Shown here piece after piece: positions 43,281 to 52,956 of a stretch of 64,000 nt of DNA. The stretch spans positions 1-64,000 of the forward strand of contig NZ_FXUG01000007.1 of the NCBI RefSeq assembly GCF_900182915.1. The letters are read 5' to 3'. The first letter of the stretch is position 1; each line of letters starts with the position of its first letter. This DNA is from Neorhodopirellula lusitana. Lineage in GTDB: Bacteria; Planctomycetota; Planctomycetia; Pirellulales; Pirellulaceae. The notes beneath the pieces are model-generated. The model did not search any database and was not told the DNA's origin. It saw only the letters and a list, made by a program, of their open reading frames with translations. A program made the position numbers and the translations under genes.

Positions 43281-44135
43281 GTGAAGATACCAGACCGCTC
43301 ATTTCTGATCGACATCGGCTTGGTTGGCTTCGGGTGTTTCACGATCGTTTGGTGTTTGATGCCGGTGCAGGGTAGCTGGACGGCGAAGGTTCGCAAGCCG
43401 GATGGAAGCGTTCAGTCGTTTCGCGTGGAGGACCCTAGCAACGATCCGGACGTGATTCACGAGCATCTCGTTTCGCAACTGGTTCCCAAGACCGCCCGCG
43501 AGTTAGGCCTGCAGCGTTGGCGGGCTGAGTCGGCGGGGTTCTATGCGAAAGCAAACACGCCCGCCCCACCTTCCACGCCCAGCTTAGAGTCCACTACAGA
43601 AACGGAAGTAACCAGCGACGCAGCGAGTTCGGTCTATCAGACCGTGAGCCACCAAGCGGAATCAACCACGGATGCCTTGGTACCCGCCGATTCATCGGAG
43701 CAGTGGCATGCTTTTTGGCTGGATCGTGAACAGCGTCTAACGGCTGCGATTGCCAACGTCGAGGAGCGACAGCAGGACTACTTGGCCGGCTTGGGTGATT
43801 CAATTTCAGTCGTGCGAGAGACTAGCTTTGTGATGCAGCGTTCTTGGCTGATTGTCGCATTGCTTGTCAGCCTGGGCGTGATGCTAATTGGCACACTATG
43901 GCGAGCTTTGTTGCCGCCGCTTGGCTTTCACTTCAATGGCCAACCACAGAACATCGCCTTCGCACCGTCAACCACGGAAGGTGGTCTAGACACTGCGACA
44001 ACTGAGACGGCGGCGATGCACTTTCGAGCTTCGTGGGTGCGGGTTCGACAGCCCTTTCGCGTTTGGTCACGGCGTGCATGCGGCTGGCTGATTGTGATAA
44101 CGAGCTTGGTATTCGCGATCGGCCAGTTTGTTTGA
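43281..44135 (+). CDS. Membrane protein with central low-complexity region, hypothetical
   Basis: GTG 43281 is preferred, with AGGTGTG about 10 bases upstream; an ATG at 43182 would add 33 residues. The product has a first helix (about 7-26), a periplasm-like domain of about 70 residues and a Ser/Thr/Pro-rich linker (PAPPSTPSLESTTETEVTSD). It then has a helical part, a second helix (SWLIVALLVSLGVMLIGTLW) and a final one at the C-terminus. No family is recognised. It may be a three-helix protein with a soluble loop. Confidence 0.5.
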   Translation: MKIPDRSFLIDIGLVGFGCFTIVWCLMPVQGSWTAKVRKPDGSVQSFRVEDPSNDPDVIHEHLVSQLVPKTARELGLQRWRAESAGFYAKANTPAPPSTPSLESTTETEVTSDAASSVYQTVSHQAESTTDALVPADSSEQWHAFWLDREQRLTAAIANVEERQQDYLAGLGDSISVVRETSFVMQRSWLIVALLVSLGVMLIGTLWRALLPPLGFHFNGQPQNIAFAPSTTEGGLDTATTETAAMHFRASWVRVRQPFRVWSRRACGWLIVITSLVFAIGQFV

Positions 44136-44186
44136 ATGCGATGATCCGATGCAACGAGTTGGCGTAAAACGCTGAACTAGGCCACG

Positions 44187-44213
44187 CCTTAGGTAGCTCA
44201 CCTTAGGTAGCTC
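44187..44213. repeat. Short tandem duplication
   Basis: CCTTAGGTAGCTC occurs at 44187-44199 and again at 44201-44213. It lies between the convergent membrane protein and MazG-like genes. No terminator shape is formed. Confidence 0.6.
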
Positions 44214-44253
44214 GCCCTGTGAAAGTCGCCCCAGGTGTTTAGGTTCCGTTGAA

Positions 44254-44688
44254 TTAGGCTTCGTCCGGAGTGCGGCTTTTCGGCTCGCTGTTGAGCTCGC
44301 CTTTCAGCTTGGCGTTGTTGTGATGGCGGGTCGCGTCTCGCTTCGTCTTCTTGTCTAGGTTCCGCCGGAGGGCCTCTGTGAGATCGATGCCGCTTTGATT
44401 GGCCAGGCAAATGACGACGAACAGCACGTCGGCAAGTTCATCGGGAAGTTGGTCGGCGAGCGACTCCGGGGTAACGCCTTGTTTGCAGGACTGCTCACCA
44501 CGGGTTCTGGATAGGATCCGCGCGACTTCGCCTACTTCCTCGATAAGTTGCGCGAGATTAGTCATCTCGTCGAAGTATCGGACGCCAATCGTTTGGATCC
44601 AATGATCAACGGTCGCCTGTGCGTCCGCGATCGTCAGTGGCGGTTCGCTGGTTGGATTGGGCGCGGCAGGCGTAGCTTGAGAATTCAT
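44254..44688 (-). CDS. MazG-like nucleotide pyrophosphohydrolase
   Basis: The 144-residue protein has the all-alpha NTP pyrophosphohydrolase pattern: an LAQLIEEVGEVARIL helix with paired Glu residues for Mg binding, and DQLPDELADVLFVVICLAN with Glu and Asp. These residues are the catalytic metal site of MazG and dCTPase-like enzymes. An N-terminal Pro/Thr-rich tail and a charged C-terminus lie outside the core. It probably removes non-canonical or damaged nucleoside triphosphates. It lies just downstream of the TlpA-like gene on the same strand. Confidence 0.82.
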   Translation of the reverse strand: MNSQATPAAPNPTSEPPLTIADAQATVDHWIQTIGVRYFDEMTNLAQLIEEVGEVARILSRTRGEQSCKQGVTPESLADQLPDELADVLFVVICLANQSGIDLTEALRRNLDKKTKRDATRHHNNAKLKGELNSEPKSRTPDEA

Positions 44689-44705
44689 AAAGCGGCTCGC
44701 GGTGG

Positions 44706-46085
44706 CTATTTAGTTTTGGAGCTGGCGATACGGCCGCCTTGAACGAGCACGTCGAGTTCGTCTTTGAAATTCTTGGCCAAGGCCTTGGGCCCGGGGTAGC
44801 CAACGTGCACGGCTTCGACGATCCCATTTGGCGCAATCACCATCGTCAAAGGAATCTTCTTGGCCGTGAACATGTCAATCAGCCTGCCTTCCGGATCGAC
44901 GGTGACGTCGACACCCCAGTCCTGTTCCTTCGAGAAGCCTTCAACGAGTTTCGCGTTCTCGCCTACGTTGACGGCCAAGAGCACGACGTCTTTGTCAGCG
45001 TAAGCCTGCACCGTTTTGGCGATCACCGGCATGGCCTCCAGACAGGGCGTGCACCAGGTGGCCCAAAAGTCGAGGACGACAATCTTGCCTTTCAAATCCT
45101 TCGACGTGATCTTGGATCCATCAAGTCGTTGGAGCGAGTACTCCGGTGCCTGCTTGCCGAGCAACGGGTGCTGAGCGAGTTCGGCTTCGGCTTGCTTGGT
45201 GTAGGCCTGCATCGAAGCGAACTTTTTGGCATCCTTGGCGGGCCGGAAACTGAACAACTTGTCATCGACTTCGCCGGTCACTCGCCACGAAACGAAATCG
45301 TATCGCAGCGACAGTTCGTACCCGCGAGGCACGCGAACCTTTTGGGTCGCAACCAGCATCGGTGTCAGGTTGATCAACAGGCGAAGGGGACGGCGATACT
45401 GGTCATCGGTTACCCAAAAGTCCCAAACCACTCCGTCGTCTTGCCGGCCACGAAGCTGGATGGCATCCGTGCGTCCGCGAAATTTTACGTCGCCAACGAC
45501 TTCCAATGAAGTCATTCCGCTTAGGAACGTCATCGCAGGATCCACTCCGGCGAGTGTCAATGCCAGCATCGGTTCGGGGTACGGCCCCAGCGCGACCGGC
45601 GACGAATTGACGATTGACTGACAGTCCAGGACTTCAGGCAACTCGTAGTAGGCTTGCGGCGAGATCGCCACAACGGACTGCTTCCCGTCGGCGAAAATCC
45701 GCAAACGTTCGTCGGCGGACTTGTGATAAACGGTGTAGCTATCGGGGTAGCGAGAGGCGATCTGGAAGGACGAGAGTTCGGTATTGACGATCTCGCCATT
45801 GAGAACCGTTTCAACGGCCAGTTCGACCTTGGCCCGCGACACGTCGGCTTTCGCGATGCTCGAGAACAATGGCACCAGAACGTCTCGAACCTGGTCATTC
45901 AGTTCAAACGGCGGAGCTTTTCGTTGGGCGTCTTGCCCTAATGCCACACCCGAAGTGACAACAAGCATCGCGGCGGCGAACCAGCCCAGGATGCGATGGC
46001 ATGTGTTCAGTCGACTGATGCAGCGGAACCCACCTTGCGTCAGAAGTTGGATTTGAGTGTCGGCGTTGTTGTTGAAAAAATTCAT
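44706..46085 (-). CDS. DUF2092-type domain fused to a TlpA/thioredoxin domain, exported
   Basis: The 459-residue protein has an N-terminal leader containing the hydrophobic segment ILGWFAAAMLVVTSGVALG. It is followed by a beta-rich DUF2092-like domain (about 65-300), and a TlpA-like thioredoxin domain (about 310-450) with the active site FWATWCTPCLEAMP and the cis-Pro segment PLTMVIAP. DUF2092-like domains resemble lipoprotein-carrier folds. The protein likely acts in the periplasm in disulfide or cofactor reduction. The ATG overlaps the CobL stop (ATGA). Confidence 0.85.
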   Translation of the reverse strand: MNFFNNNADTQIQLLTQGGFRCISRLNTCHRILGWFAAAMLVVTSGVALGQDAQRKAPPFELNDQVRDVLVPLFSSIAKADVSRAKVELAVETVLNGEIVNTELSSFQIASRYPDSYTVYHKSADERLRIFADGKQSVVAISPQAYYELPEVLDCQSIVNSSPVALGPYPEPMLALTLAGVDPAMTFLSGMTSLEVVGDVKFRGRTDAIQLRGRQDDGVVWDFWVTDDQYRRPLRLLINLTPMLVATQKVRVPRGYELSLRYDFVSWRVTGEVDDKLFSFRPAKDAKKFASMQAYTKQAEAELAQHPLLGKQAPEYSLQRLDGSKITSKDLKGKIVVLDFWATWCTPCLEAMPVIAKTVQAYADKDVVLLAVNVGENAKLVEGFSKEQDWGVDVTVDPEGRLIDMFTAKKIPLTMVIAPNGIVEAVHVGYPGPKALAKNFKDELDVLVQGGRIASSKTK

Positions 46086-47347
46086 CCGTCACGGTGAGCA
46101 AAAACGAGGAACGTGGGATTGAGAGATTCGAACCGTACACGTTGCAATTGATAACAACCACGGGCGATGTTGATCATTCGCACGTCGCAAACCAGCCCTT
46201 GGTCGTCGAGAACCTGTTGGACGCTGGTGAGATTGTCGATGCTATTAACGTTGATCACGATTCGGCCACGCGGTTTCAATCGTTTCGCAGCCGCGGCGGT
46301 CAGATCGGGGACGAAGCGACCGCTACCGCCGACAAAGACCGCGTCGGGGTCAGGCAGGTCATCGAACGCGGCGGGAGCTTGGGCGTGCACGGGAATCAGC
46401 GACTTGGCGCCCATCGTCTCGGCGTTCTGCAACATCAAAGCGTAGTCTTCGGCATCCATTTCGATGGCGTGGACCTGGCCCTTGCTGGCAAGGTTCGCCG
46501 CTTCGATCGCCAAAGAACCGCTGCCGGCCCCGACGTCCCAGACAATCGATGTGGGCTGGATGGCAAGTTCCGCCAAGGCGATGCAGCGGACTTCTTGCGG
46601 AGTCATCAAGCCGCGTTTGGGTCGAGACTGAAGGTACACCTCATCGGGATTGCCGAAAACACGCGGTTGTTGCACCGCGGCGGGTTGATCCGCAGCACCG
46701 TGGCGCCGGACCAGCACCATGACATTCAGCGGCGAGAACGTTTTACCGACGATGTCCGTCAGTGATGCCTGGGTTACCGTCTCGGCGGGCGTGCCCAGGT
46801 TCTCGCAAACGTAGGCAGTGAAGTAGTCAATCCGGCGATCCAGCAGTGCCGAAGCCACCACGCTTGGCGACGCTTGGTCCGTCGTGAATAGTCCGACTCT
46901 TTCAGCGGTTCGCACGTGGTCAACGACCCGATCAAGCGATTCGGTTGCCAGCGAAGTCAGGTACGCGTCGTCCCAACTCTCTTTCACGCGAGCGAACGCA
47001 AGCTGCATGGTCGACACGTGCGGGACCACTTCGAACCGATCCTTGCCCAGCGACTCGATCAAGTACCGAGTGATGCCATAGAACAGTGGATCGCCGCTGG
47101 CCAAAAGAACGCTGTCTTGTCCATCGTCGGGGAGTGATTCGATCGACTCATGCAGATCATCCAAGCCCGGTGAAACAACGATCCGTTCGGAGTCGCTGGC
47201 GGGGATTTGCTTCAAAAGCAACTGGCTACCCAGCAAGCGACCAGCTTGTTGGATACGGTCACGGGCCAAGCCAGTCAAACCGCCGTAGCCGTCATCCCCC
47301 ATGCCGACGATATGAATCTTCGAGCTACCACGACGCCCGTCGCTCAT
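46082..47347 (-). CDS. cobL: Precorrin-6Y C5,15-methyltransferase (CobL / CbiE-CbiT)
   Basis: From ATG 47347 the 421-residue protein has two methyltransferase halves. The N-terminal CbiE half shows IHIVGMGDDGYGGLTG and LLASGDPLFYGI. The C-terminal CbiT half shows WDVGAGSGSLAIEAANL and AVFVGGSGRF with ARGCYQLQRV. This fusion carries out the C5 and C15 methylations and decarboxylation in cobalamin synthesis. The gene is in one operon with the TlpA-like gene (four-base overlap) and the isomerase-like gene (ATGA overlap). No other cobalamin gene is seen in the window. Confidence 0.93.
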   Translation of the reverse strand: MSDGRRGSSKIHIVGMGDDGYGGLTGLARDRIQQAGRLLGSQLLLKQIPASDSERIVVSPGLDDLHESIESLPDDGQDSVLLASGDPLFYGITRYLIESLGKDRFEVVPHVSTMQLAFARVKESWDDAYLTSLATESLDRVVDHVRTAERVGLFTTDQASPSVVASALLDRRIDYFTAYVCENLGTPAETVTQASLTDIVGKTFSPLNVMVLVRRHGAADQPAAVQQPRVFGNPDEVYLQSRPKRGLMTPQEVRCIALAELAIQPTSIVWDVGAGSGSLAIEAANLASKGQVHAIEMDAEDYALMLQNAETMGAKSLIPVHAQAPAAFDDLPDPDAVFVGGSGRFVPDLTAAAAKRLKPRGRIVINVNSIDNLTSVQQVLDDQGLVCDVRMINIARGCYQLQRVRFESLNPTFLVFAHRDG

Positions 47348-48411
47348 GCCTTGTCCTGCAGGAATTGGTAGCTTTGTACGATGCTTTTCAACGGCGCGGG
47401 CGATTGATCTTGTTCGACATGGCATTGATCCACGCCGATCTCTTTGCCCAGTCGCATGATCGCTGGCATATCAAGCACACCATCGCCTAGTTCTTGGAAC
47501 GCATCCTTGGGAACCTTTGACTCATCGGTGATGACGGGGGTGCCCGCCTTCAAATCTTTCAGGTGCAACTGGCTGATTCGACCGGCCAGACGTCGCATCA
47601 TCGCTTGGGGATCGTGACCACCAATCTTGGCCCAGAACACGTCGAGTTCGAACTCCATCTTTTGTGGGTCGAATCGCTCAACGAAAATGTCAAAGCCTGT
47701 TTTCGGTTTCGGCTTTGTTTCAGGATTCTTGTCGCCGGTCTTGACCGCCGAATTGGCACCCGAGTCGCTTGCTGGATTCGCCTGGTCCGCGAACGGCTGG
47801 AACTCGAACGAGTGGTTGTGGTAGCACATCCGCATGCCCGCATCGCGTGTCTTGTCAGCGGCCACGTTGGCGCGGTCGGCGATCGCCTTGCACTTGTCCG
47901 CGGTGTCGCGTTGGTCCTTGGCGATGTAACCGAACACGACGTGACGCAGCCCAATCCGCTCAGCGATTTCAAGAATGCGTTCCAGCGGCACGACGCCGTC
48001 TTTCTTGGGTTGAGTGATCGCGTTGAAATCCAGGAAGCCGCTATGTACGGACAGTCCAACATCGCGGGCCTGGGAGGCCAATTCGATAGCTCCCTCGTCG
48101 ATGTTCATTAACTCGACTTGAAAGTAGCCCGCCTTGGCGACAGCGGCCAGGGTTTCCTGAGGGTTGGCCTTCATCTGGTCGCGCAGCGTGTAGAGCTGCA
48201 GGCCGATTCGGTTCAAGTACGGCAGTTCGCCTGAGTCACCGCCGGGCGTTGGCTTGTGGTTCGGGTCGAGCACCGAGTCCGCCAACGCACGCAAAGGTTG
48301 ACTTAACCAGGTGGCGAGAGCGGCGGTGCCGAGGGTTGTGGTAGCGGCGGCCTGGATGGCGGCGCGACGATGGATCGTTCGTGTTGGCATGCTGGTTGAT
48401 ATTGGGGGCAA
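47344..48411 (-). CDS. Exported sugar phosphate isomerase/epimerase-like protein (Tat)
   Basis: The 355-residue protein has a twin-Arg leader (TIHRRAAIQAAATTTLG) and a xylose isomerase-like TIM barrel. It shows NRIGLQLYTLRDQM, YFQVELM, CYHNHSFEFQPF (metal His), ELDVFWAKIGG, QLHLKDLK and CHVEQDQS. An Ala/Ser/Lys/Pro-rich insert (about 215-240) lies in the barrel. The start could also be ATG 48390. Many exported planctomycete enzymes of this fold act on sugars, but the substrate is unknown. Its stop overlaps the CobL start, so it belongs to that operon. Confidence 0.85.
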   Translation of the reverse strand: MPPISTSMPTRTIHRRAAIQAAATTTLGTAALATWLSQPLRALADSVLDPNHKPTPGGDSGELPYLNRIGLQLYTLRDQMKANPQETLAAVAKAGYFQVELMNIDEGAIELASQARDVGLSVHSGFLDFNAITQPKKDGVVPLERILEIAERIGLRHVVFGYIAKDQRDTADKCKAIADRANVAADKTRDAGMRMCYHNHSFEFQPFADQANPASDSGANSAVKTGDKNPETKPKPKTGFDIFVERFDPQKMEFELDVFWAKIGGHDPQAMMRRLAGRISQLHLKDLKAGTPVITDESKVPKDAFQELGDGVLDMPAIMRLGKEIGVDQCHVEQDQSPAPLKSIVQSYQFLQDKA

Positions 48412-49395
48412 CTAGTTGTTGCGGTTTTCGCGTTGTCGACGGCTGTATCGTTCCAGAGTCTTCCGTTCTTTGGACGTCAGGCTCGACTCACCTGACTCAT
48501 GAATTTTAGCTAGAATCCGGTCCGCTTCCTGTGCTTCTTCTCGAATTTTCTTCTCGGGATCGTGCAATTTTAGTTTGGCTCGCCGAGAACGAGTTCGGAT
48601 CGTCCCGGGGATGTCCGCCAGGGAGCTCAGGTCAATACGCTCGAAACTCCAGCCCTGTTTGATATAGAAGTAGCCAAACGCCGCTCCCGCGAGGTGGACT
48701 TCGTAGGCGGTCGTGCTTCCCGAAAGACCGGCAGCACCGAGCAAATTCATGATGACAATCCCGACGGCCACCACCCAAGCTTTGACCGGCAGCACGAACA
48801 TCAACAGGATTTCTTGGTTGGGATACAGGCAGGCGAACATGATCATCACCGCTGTGACCGCGCCACTGGCCCCCAAGGTGATGCCCCCCAACATGCTGGG
48901 GTCACCCGCGATTAGGTAGTACAGCCACGGGAACACCATCGCGACGATTCCGCCAAAGATGATCGCGGCGAGGTAGGCTTTCAGAAACTCCTGACCGCCG
49001 AACCGCTGTTCCACTGGACGTCCGAAGACGTACAGCATGAACATGTTGAATCCGAGGTGCAGGATGTTGTCGATGTTGTGCAGGAAGCCGTAGGTCAACG
49101 TTTGGTACCACAGCCAAGGGCGTATCAACGATGACCCGCGAACCGCGAGATAGTCATCGAGGTAGCTGTGCTTTTGCGAACTCGCACCCAGCAATGCGTT
49201 TCGTTCCACCTCGGTCATCTGCATCGCTTCGACTTCCGGCGATAGCGGCGCGGTGACGGTGTAAGTGAACAGCAGTTGAGCAATGAAGATTGCGACGTTG
49301 ACCACGATCAGCGTGATCAGCATGCTGCGTGGGTTTTCGATTCGATCCCACGGTGTCCGTTCCGGGCGACCGTAGTCGCGGTCATAGAGACCCAT
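48412..49395 (-). CDS. Rhomboid intramembrane serine protease
   Basis: The 327-residue protein has the rhomboid core: a first helix near residue 30, a large loop, then NMFMLYVFGRPVEQ, the catalytic GITLGASGAVTAV (Ser) and HLAGAAFGYFYIKQ (His). Six helices are predicted. A C-terminal cytoplasmic extension of about 80 residues is charged and has a coiled-coil look (KLKLHDPEKKIREEAQEAD). It cleaves membrane protein segments. It is followed by the isomerase-like gene with no gap, so they may be cotranscribed. Confidence 0.92.
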   Translation of the reverse strand: MGLYDRDYGRPERTPWDRIENPRSMLITLIVVNVAIFIAQLLFTYTVTAPLSPEVEAMQMTEVERNALLGASSQKHSYLDDYLAVRGSSLIRPWLWYQTLTYGFLHNIDNILHLGFNMFMLYVFGRPVEQRFGGQEFLKAYLAAIIFGGIVAMVFPWLYYLIAGDPSMLGGITLGASGAVTAVMIMFACLYPNQEILLMFVLPVKAWVVAVGIVIMNLLGAAGLSGSTTAYEVHLAGAAFGYFYIKQGWSFERIDLSSLADIPGTIRTRSRRAKLKLHDPEKKIREEAQEADRILAKIHESGESSLTSKERKTLERYSRRQRENRNN

Positions 49396-49471
49396 CGTAT
49401 TTCTCTAGTGGGCGTGCTGAGTGTAGAAAAGTGGTAACGTTCGATTCTAGGCTACCGTCTTGATATGAAAA

Positions 49472-49504
49472 CCGCCGGTTCGGAAAACGGTTCCGAACCG
49501 GCGG
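49472..49504 (-). terminator. Rho-independent terminator after pnp
   Basis: A perfect 14-base stem (49472-49485 with 49491-49504) and a five-base loop. On the minus strand it is followed by TTTTC, so it should end the rpsO-pnp transcript. Confidence 0.85.
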
Positions 49505-49532
49505 CGTATTCATTCATCGATCGAGAACGAGA

Positions 49533-51815
49533 TCAATCGCGTGAGCGACCGCCACGGTCTCCGCCGCCGCTGCCACCGCCACTGCGAGGGCCACCACGAC
49601 CGCGACCGCCACGACGACGACGTGGGCGATCTTCGCCATCACCGTCACCATCGCTGCTGCCACTGCTGCGTTCTCCGCCGCCTTCGCCTTCAAGCTCTGC
49701 AGCCAAAGGATCTTCGACGCCCAGTTCTTCTAGGGCACGACGACGGCTCAACTTGACTCGGTCATGCTCATCGACATCGATCACGAGAACTTTCATCTCG
49801 TCGCCGACGGCAACCACGCGGTCCAAGCTAGCGATGTAACCGCCACTCATTTCACTGATGTGAACGAGTCCGTCACGGCCAGGAAGGATTTCGACGAAGG
49901 CACCGAATTCCTTGATGCTGCTGACGATGCCGTCGTAGATCTTGCCGATCTGGACAGTTGCCGTGCAGGCTTCGACTTGCTTCATGGCTTCTTGAGCCGA
50001 TTCCTTGTTGCTACTAGCAACCAAGACGGTTCCGTCGTCATCGACTTCGATAACCGCACCAGTGGTTTCTTGGATACCACGGATGTTCTTACCGCCAGGA
50101 CCGATCAGTGCACCAATCTTGTCGGGAGCGATCTTGGTGCGAAGCAAACGAGGAGCGGTTGGCGAGATTTCACGACGAGGGCGTGGAATCGCGGTCAACA
50201 TCTTCTTCAAGATTTCGATACGAGCTTCACGAGATTGCTTCAGTGTGGCACGAATGATTTCGTTGCTAACACCGGTAATCTTGAGGTCAAGCTGAATCCC
50301 GGTGATCCCGTTTTGGGTACCAGCGATTTTGAAGTCCATGTCGCCGAAGTGATCTTCGGTACCAAGGATGTCCGTCAGCAGGTGCCAATCGTCTTCGGAG
50401 TTCTGAACCAGACCTACCGAGATACCAGCGACTGGGTTGCTGATTGGAACGCCCGAAGCCATCAGAGCGAGGGTGGCACCACAAACGGAAGCCATCGAAG
50501 ACGAACCGTTCGATTCAGTGATGTCACTGATCACGCGGATGGTGTAAGGGAACGCGTCTGCCGGTGGAAGAACCGGAGCGACACTGCGTTCAGCCAAAGC
50601 ACCGTGACCGATTTCACGACGGCCAGGGCCACGGATCGGACGGCATTCACCGACGGAGAACGATGGGAAGTTGTAATCCAGCATGAACTTCTTGCTGAAC
50701 TCATCTTGCAAACCATCAACGCGTTGTTCGTCGCGACTGGTGCCCAAAGCGATGGTGATCAACGCTTGAGTTTCGCCACGTTGGAACACGGCTGAACCGT
50801 GAACGCGTGGAAGAACGTCGGTTTCGCAGTGGATTGCACGCAAGGAATTGCGATCACGTCCATCAGGGCGAGTTCCGGCGCTGATCAGGTCACGGATAAC
50901 CTTCTCTTCCAGGTCGTGCCAGACAGTCTTAAAGCGGTTAACGCAGATTGCGCCATCCGCCTTGGGATCAGGAATGACTTCGCCCATGGCACGATCGCGA
51001 AGAGCCGAAACGGCGTTGTTGCGATCTTGCTTGCCCGAAGTTTGTTGGGCGGCACGGAAATCATCGTAATAAGCATCGTTCAGGCGACCGAACAGGCCGT
51101 CGTCTGCGGGTGCTTCGTAGGCAACCTTGGCAGGTTGAACCTTGTCGAAGAGTTCTTTTTGAAGCTCGATGACTTCCTTGATGATTTTGTGAGCGAACTG
51201 AATCGCTTCCATCATCTCGTCTTCGGGCATTTCATTGGCGAAGCCTTCGATCATGGCAACGGTGTCAACGTCACCGCTGACGATCATGTCCAACTCGGAT
51301 TCTTCGAGTTGATCGTAGGTTGGGAAGGCAACCAATTTGCCGTCAACCTTGCCGACTCGCACGCTGGCGATCGGGCCAATGAACGGAAGTGGGCTGATGT
51401 GCAGAGCGGCACCGGCACCGATCATGGCAAGGACGTCACCGTCGTTTTGCATGTCGCTGGCCATGACGAAGGCTTGAACTTGCACTTCGTCTTTGTAGCC
51501 CTTAGGCCACAGTGGTCGGATGGGACGGTCCATCAAACGCGCGGTCAGAATTTCTTTGGTGCTTGGGCGACCTTCTCGCTTCAAGAAACCGCCTGGGAAC
51601 TTACCAGCAGCGGCCAATCGCTCGCGGTAGTCACACATTAATGGGAAGAAGTCGATTCCGGGTCGGGGAGTTCCCGAAGCCGCAGCGACCAAAACCACTG
51701 TTTCGCCATACTGCACCAACACGCTGCCGGCGGCTTGTTTTGCGATGTGTCCTGTCTCGATGGACATGACTTGATCGCCGATTTTTCGCTCAACGCGAAT
51801 TTTGTGAACGCTCAC
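49533..51815 (-). CDS. pnp: Polynucleotide phosphorylase
   Basis: The 760-residue enzyme has two RNase PH domains. The first starts [16 protein letters not shown]; the second includes [26 protein letters not shown] and [26 protein letters not shown] domain ([16 protein letters not shown]) and an S1 domain ([31 protein letters not shown]) follow. It degrades RNA 3' to 5' with phosphate and is part of the degradosome. The last 50 residues form an Arg/Gly-rich tail ([13 protein letters not shown] and beyond), probably an extra RNA contact. The start is GTG, with GAGGT seven bases upstream. Confidence 0.97.
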   Translation of the reverse strand: MSVHKIRVERKIGDQVMSIETGHIAKQAAGSVLVQYGETVVLVAAASGTPRPGIDFFPLMCDYRERLAAAGKFPGGFLKREGRPSTKEILTARLMDRPIRPLWPKGYKDEVQVQAFVMASDMQNDGDVLAMIGAGAALHISPLPFIGPIASVRVGKVDGKLVAFPTYDQLEESELDMIVSGDVDTVAMIEGFANEMPEDEMMEAIQFAHKIIKEVIELQKELFDKVQPAKVAYEAPADDGLFGRLNDAYYDDFRAAQQTSGKQDRNNAVSALRDRAMGEVIPDPKADGAICVNRFKTVWHDLEEKVIRDLISAGTRPDGRDRNSLRAIHCETDVLPRVHGSAVFQRGETQALITIALGTSRDEQRVDGLQDEFSKKFMLDYNFPSFSVGECRPIRGPGRREIGHGALAERSVAPVLPPADAFPYTIRVISDITESNGSSSMASVCGATLALMASGVPISNPVAGISVGLVQNSEDDWHLLTDILGTEDHFGDMDFKIAGTQNGITGIQLDLKITGVSNEIIRATLKQSREARIEILKKMLTAIPRPRREISPTAPRLLRTKIAPDKIGALIGPGGKNIRGIQETTGAVIEVDDDGTVLVASSNKESAQEAMKQVEACTATVQIGKIYDGIVSSIKEFGAFVEILPGRDGLVHISEMSGGYIASLDRVVAVGDEMKVLVIDVDEHDRVKLSRRRALEELGVEDPLAAELEGEGGGERSSGSSDGDGDGEDRPRRRRGGRGRGGPRSGGGSGGGDRGGRSRD

Positions 51816-52224
51816 AATTACCTCAATTTTTCTTTACTATTCCTACAAACAACATAAATGGCGGACGATTCCGCCAACAATCCCGAACTCAAACACGGCG
51901 GTCCCGCATCCATGCATTCGGTGAACCAAATTGTCCACTGAAGCTACACAGAAATCCTGCGAGATTGATTTTGGCCGTGGTCAAGGGAGAACGATACGAA
52001 GAGGTGCTAGCGTCAGCATTCCATACAGACAAAGCTGAACGCGTGAGCGTCCCATTCGCATCGGGTTGTCGCGGTTCGAGAAACACCGCGACGTTTAGAA
52101 GGTTGAGTGATTGCACTCGCCGTTTTTCCATCCATGCGGACGACACAATTGTCGTCCCGAGAAAAGAGATCCAAATGGATGTTCGGCCAGGTGACCGCGG
52201 CCACGCCGACCGCCCACCATCGTA
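51816..52224. other. rpsO-pnp intergenic leader with two hairpins
   Basis: No gene is seen. Two perfect 8-base-pair hairpins lie here: 52068-52075 with 52085-52092, and 52138-52145 with 52150-52157 (tetraloop). In known bacteria the pnp leader is the target of RNase III and self-control; these may act the same way. Confidence 0.6.
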
Positions 52225-52494
52225 CTACTTACGGATACCAAGCTTACCGATGATATCCAGGTATCGTTGCGGGTCTTGACCGCGAACGTAATCAAGCAAT
52301 CGCCGACGACGTGAAACGAGACCCAGCAAACCACGGCGTGATGCGTAGTCTTTGCGATGGGTTCGCATGTGTTCGGTCAATCCGTTGATCCGCTCGGTCA
52401 GAATCGCGATCTGAACTTCGGGTGATCCGGTATCGGTTTGGGTCGAGCCGTACTCGGCGACCACTTCGTTCTTGCGTTCTTTCGAGATCGTCAT
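52225..52494 (-). CDS. rpsO: 30S ribosomal protein S15
   Basis: The 89-residue protein has the full S15 pattern: [52 protein letters not shown] and [10 protein letters not shown]15 binds 16S rRNA in the platform and is an early assembly protein. ATG 52494 matches the normal start; the frame extends upstream without a family match. It precedes pnp, the conserved gene order of many bacteria. Tandem 20-base repeats lie further upstream. Confidence 0.97.
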   Translation of the reverse strand: MTISKERKNEVVAEYGSTQTDTGSPEVQIAILTERINGLTEHMRTHRKDYASRRGLLGLVSRRRRLLDYVRGQDPQRYLDIIGKLGIRK

Positions 52495-52660
52495 CCGAAA
52501 AGTTTGTCCTTCAGAGCTTGATTTTAATGAGTTTTGAGCAGGGAAGTGTACAGTCACCTCCCGTCAACGCAACGTCAGTTAGGCGTTTTGTCGGCCGCTA
52601 ATTTGCCACTAGAGTACCGGGTTATCGATTCGAAGCAACCCGCGATCGTGCCCAAAAGAC

Positions 52661-52740
52661 AGCTTCGCGGGTCAAAAGATCGCTTCGCGGGTCAAATGTA
52701 AGCCTCGCGGGTCAAATGTAAGCCTCGCGGGTCAAAATCC
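52661..52740. repeat. Four tandem 20-bp repeats
   Basis: Four units of exactly 20 bases, each containing TCGCGGGTCAAA, fill 52661-52680, 52681-52700, 52701-52720 and 52721-52740 in register. They lie in the gap of 462 bases between cysC and rpsO. Units differ at a few edge positions. No spacer exists, so this is not a CRISPR array. Confidence 0.85.
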
Positions 52741-52956
52741 CCTCCGATACCGAAAATCCCCATCCCGTCTAGCAAGGGATGGCTGGGATATCGATACAAT
52801 TGCCGAGTACATGGCTTCGATTTGCAGTTGGGTGAAGCTAGAAGTGAAACCTGGCCTCGCGGATAGTTTCATCTACTTCCCAATCCGAAAAACCGCCCCG
52901 GCGTTGCTGGGATAACGCAGTTCATCGACGTTTCGGCTCGATGACTTTCTTTCGGC

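Noticed and set aside
52661-52740. Possible CRISPR array
   Set aside because: Repeats are back to back without spacers and no cas gene is present.
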